Source: Pseudomonas fluorescens (GTDB lineage Bacteria; Pseudomonadota; Gammaproteobacteria; Pseudomonadales; Pseudomonadaceae). Taken from it: a stretch of 64,000 nt of DNA. The stretch is from contig NZ_KZ477994.1 in NCBI RefSeq assembly GCF_002837185.1, forward strand, positions 62,001 to 126,000, written 5' to 3'. Numbering within the stretch: position 1 is the stretch's first letter; every line of letters starts with the position of its first letter. The notes below the pieces were generated by a model. The model was not told the DNA's origin and searched no databases. It saw nothing but the letters and a program-made list of their open reading frames with translations. Below are positions 62,479-64,000 of the stretch, one piece after another. Position numbers and translations under genes: made by a program.

Positions 62479-62624
62479 GGCTGACCTTACTGACGACTCG
62501 GCGGGATAGGGCCCGTTGAGTATAGGAAAAGATGGCAGCCAGTTTAGGGAGCGTTGCGCTCGTTAATAAGACGCAATGTGTCGTCGGATTGCACTCATTT
62601 TAGTCATTGTGACGAGATATTTGG

Positions 62625-63071
62625 TCAGACAGGCTGGCCGCGGTCCAATTTGTTACTGAGAATGATCGAAGTCGTGGTTTTCTCCACCCCGTCGACACTG
62701 CCGATCTGATCGAGCAATTGATCCAGCTGCTCCGGCGACTCAGTGCGCAGCCAGGCCACATAATCAAACTCGCCGCTCACCGCGCACAACTGCTGCACCT
62801 GGGCCATTGCACTCAACCTGCGCAGCACTTCCTTGCCCGAGCGCGGCTGTACGGTAATCCCGACGTAAGCCTGCAAACCGCCATCCGCCAAGCGCTGGCC
62901 CAGGCGCACGCCATAACCGGTAATCACCTGTGTTTTCTCCAGGCGGGCCAGGCGCGACGTCACCGTGGTGCGCGCGATGCCGAGCTGCCGGGCAAGCATG
63001 GCCACGCTTTCGCGGGCGTTGAGCTGCAACGCGGCGATCAGTTGGCGGTCGATTTCGTCCAGGGTGGGCAA
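62625..63071 (-). CDS. Lrp/AsnC-family transcriptional regulator
   Basis: A 148-residue regulator with an N-terminal helix-turn-helix (LDEIDRQLIAALQLNARESV...RTTVTSRLARLEK) and a C-terminal RAM ligand-binding domain (about 65-148). I place the start at the TTG at 63071 because GGAG lies exactly eight bases upstream; an ATG at 63104 without a ribosome site would add eleven unusual residues. It is likely to control davBA in response to lysine or a product, by context. Confidence 0.88.
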   Translation of the reverse strand: MPTLDEIDRQLIAALQLNARESVAMLARQLGIARTTVTSRLARLEKTQVITGYGVRLGQRLADGGLQAYVGITVQPRSGKEVLRRLSAMAQVQQLCAVSGEFDYVAWLRTESPEQLDQLLDQIGSVDGVEKTTTSIILSNKLDRGQPV

Positions 63072-63151
63072 GAGAAGAACTCCAGTGCAGGGGGCAGTGG
63101 GCATGCATGGTACAGGCTTGGTTCGGCTTACAGAACCGCTATGCCAGATAC

Positions 63152-63180
63152 AAAAAAGCCGCGCAATGCTCGGCTTTTTT
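63152..63180. terminator. Bidirectional terminator-like hairpin
   Basis: AAAAAAGCCG ... CGGCTTTTTT, perfect ten-base arms, shares the segment AAAGCCGCGCAATGC with a second hairpin at 63694. It is upstream of the Lrp-type gene and not at the end of a recognised transcript. Confidence 0.7.
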
Positions 63181-63334
63181 GGGCTCAAGTGCCACCCGCC
63201 AACTGTGGTTTGGTATCTCCGGCGCTTTATCTACTTTGAACTTATCCCAAACCCCATCTCCCTAAAGATTTGCAGATAACCCTGGCCCAGGCAGACCCTG
63301 GGTTTCCCACTTACACGCAAAGGTTTGGTGAGTT

Positions 63335-63583
63335 ATGAAGAGTGAACAAGTCGAAGGCGTTACAGAGAAGCTTGCTGGAAAGGCACAGAGCGCGGTAGGT
63401 AAATTGTTTGGTGATTCGAAGCTGGAAGCCGAAGGTGCAGGACGCCAAGCTGCCGGGCAACTGACTCAAACTTATGGTGATGCGCTGGACAGCGTGTCGA
63501 CGTTCGTTAAGGAAAAACCGGTTGCGGCCATCGCGATTGGTGCAGTGGCTCTGTTGGTGCTGGACCGTTTGCTGCGCCGTTGA
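63335..63583 (+). CDS. CsbD-like stress protein with C-terminal membrane helix
   Basis: An 82-residue protein. The N-terminal CsbD motif MKSEQVEGVTEKLAGKAQSAVGKLFGD is followed by a helical linker and one membrane helix (PVAAIAIGAVALLVLDRLLRR) of the DUF883/ElaB type. CsbD proteins rise in general stress in many bacteria with unknown action. The membrane tail suggests it is anchored, perhaps near ribosomes as ElaB/YqjD are. Confidence 0.82.
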   Translation: MKSEQVEGVTEKLAGKAQSAVGKLFGDSKLEAEGAGRQAAGQLTQTYGDALDSVSTFVKEKPVAAIAIGAVALLVLDRLLRR

Positions 63584-63693
63584 GGCGAAGGGAAACCTTC
63601 AACAATGAGTAAAATTCAACCGTGTGGGCGGTTTGTGGACGGAAGAGATTTTCTGGCGATTTTCAGTCAGGTTTCTTTTACCGCAAAAACACG

Positions 63694-63716
63694 AAAGCCG
63701 CGCAATGCGCGGCTTT
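63694..63716. terminator. Terminator hairpin next to the tRNA gene
   Basis: AAAGCCGCGC-AAT-GCGCGGCTTT, perfect ten-base arms, six bases from the tRNA 3' end. It probably ends the minus-strand tRNA transcript. Confidence 0.78.
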
Positions 63717-63721
63717 GGAGT

Positions 63722-63798
63722 TGGTGGGCCCACACGGACTTGAACCGTGGACCAAAGGATTATGAGTCCTCTGCTCTGACCAACTGAGCTATAGGCCC
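63722..63798 (-). tRNA. tRNA with anticodon CAT, most likely tRNA-Ile2 (lysidine type)
   Basis: A 77-base cloverleaf with encoded CCA. The acceptor 5' strand is GGGCCTA, the D-arm holds AGCTCAGTTGGTCAGAGC, the anticodon loop is CTCATAA and the T-arm is GGTTCAAGTCC. The CAT anticodon could mean elongator Met or Ile2. The C4-G69 and C5-G68 pairs are identity elements for TilS lysidine synthase, so Ile2, reading AUA, is favoured. No integrase gene is beside it. Confidence 0.9.
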
Positions 63799-63815
63799 TT
63801 GTAACTGGACGCGGA

Positions 63816-64000
63816 TTATAGCGACGGTTTCCTCGCTGTGCCATCCGTAAAATCCCTCATCCGTGTACGAAGGAAGGTTTCGGCAAATAGCTCCGGTGGC
63901 AGGGGCAGGCTGACGATGTAGCCTTGCATCTGTTCACAGCCTTCTGCAGCCAGGAATGCTTGCTGTGCGGGGTTCTCCACGCCTTCGGCGATGATGGTGA
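63816..64000 (-). CDS. EAL-domain protein, C-terminal end (partial)
   Basis: The last 61 residues of a gene that runs off the window. [21 protein letters not shown] followed by [19 protein letters not shown] is the C-terminal part of an EAL phosphodiesterase domain (the AEGVE and QGY segments). Such domains degrade c-di-GMP. Whether a GGDEF or sensor domain precedes it cannot be seen. Confidence 0.88.
   Translation of the reverse strand, partial: TIIAEGVENPAQQAFLAAEGCEQMQGYIVSLPLPPELFAETFLRTRMRDFTDGTARKPSL

Noticed and set aside
63722..64000. A tRNA-borne integration site or genomic island
   Set aside because: No integrase, no repeated tRNA 3' end in the window and no shift in composition; neighbours are ordinary chromosomal genes.

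Overview
The window is chromosomal DNA from a Pseudomonas of the fluorescens group. The grounds are high GC content, dense REP hairpins of the GTGGGAGGGGGCTTGCCCCC type, a Gac/Rsm small RNA, and gene order that follows known Pseudomonas loci (the P. aeruginosa betaine/sarcosine locus, the P. aeruginosa cre-fiu-glcB-bio-fadE segment, and the P. putida pqq-dav locus). These synteny statements come from memory, not from a search. There are no transposases, prophage genes or CRISPR arrays.

Positions 1-13,460 break down glycine betaine. The block holds gbcA (cut by the window edge), gbcB, a small unknown gene, threonine aldolase, a TraX-like protein, and then glyA-soxB-soxD-soxA-soxG-purU-fdhA. 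Together these demethylate betaine and sarcosine and dispose of the one-carbon units as 5,10-methylene-THF, serine, formate and CO2.

Positions 13,470-31,800 hold an orphan RskA-like protein, a DUF2780 protein, an acyltransferase, a retropepsin-like protein with creBCD, a glutathione transferase, and an iron-siderophore unit (sigma factor, FecR-type regulator, TonB receptor, PepSY reductase and a 60-residue membrane protein). After these come an exonuclease with a CBS/nucleotidyltransferase protein, a response regulator and malate synthase G. Positions 32,160-38,660 hold gcvR, rarD, srkA, phoX, modE and comF. The intergenic stretch after gcvR carries DnaA-box-like sites.

Positions 38,750-43,290 are the biotin operon bioBFHCD. 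Positions 43,390-51,230 hold a small rod-like protein and three paralogous acyl-CoA dehydrogenases, with a diguanylate cyclase between the first and second. The first dehydrogenase has a near-consensus promoter with a PsrA operator directly after the -10 box. Positions 51,240-51,445 contain no protein gene. They hold an Rsm-type sRNA (best read as rsmY) with an exact GacA upstream activating sequence, many GGA motifs and a UUCG-loop terminator.

Positions 51,450-62,480 hold a LysR regulator, a class III aminotransferase, a 52-residue Pmp3-type protein, and the PQQ genes pqqF-A-B-C-D-E with davB-davA upstream (lysine to 5-aminovalerate). An Lrp-type regulator, a CsbD-like protein, a tRNA with anticodon CAT (best read as tRNA-Ile2) and the end of an EAL-domain gene close the window. 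The most rewarding non-coding signals are the rsmY locus, the PsrA-controlled promoter, the inverted repeats before pqqA, the third fadE and glcB, and the DnaA-box cluster.
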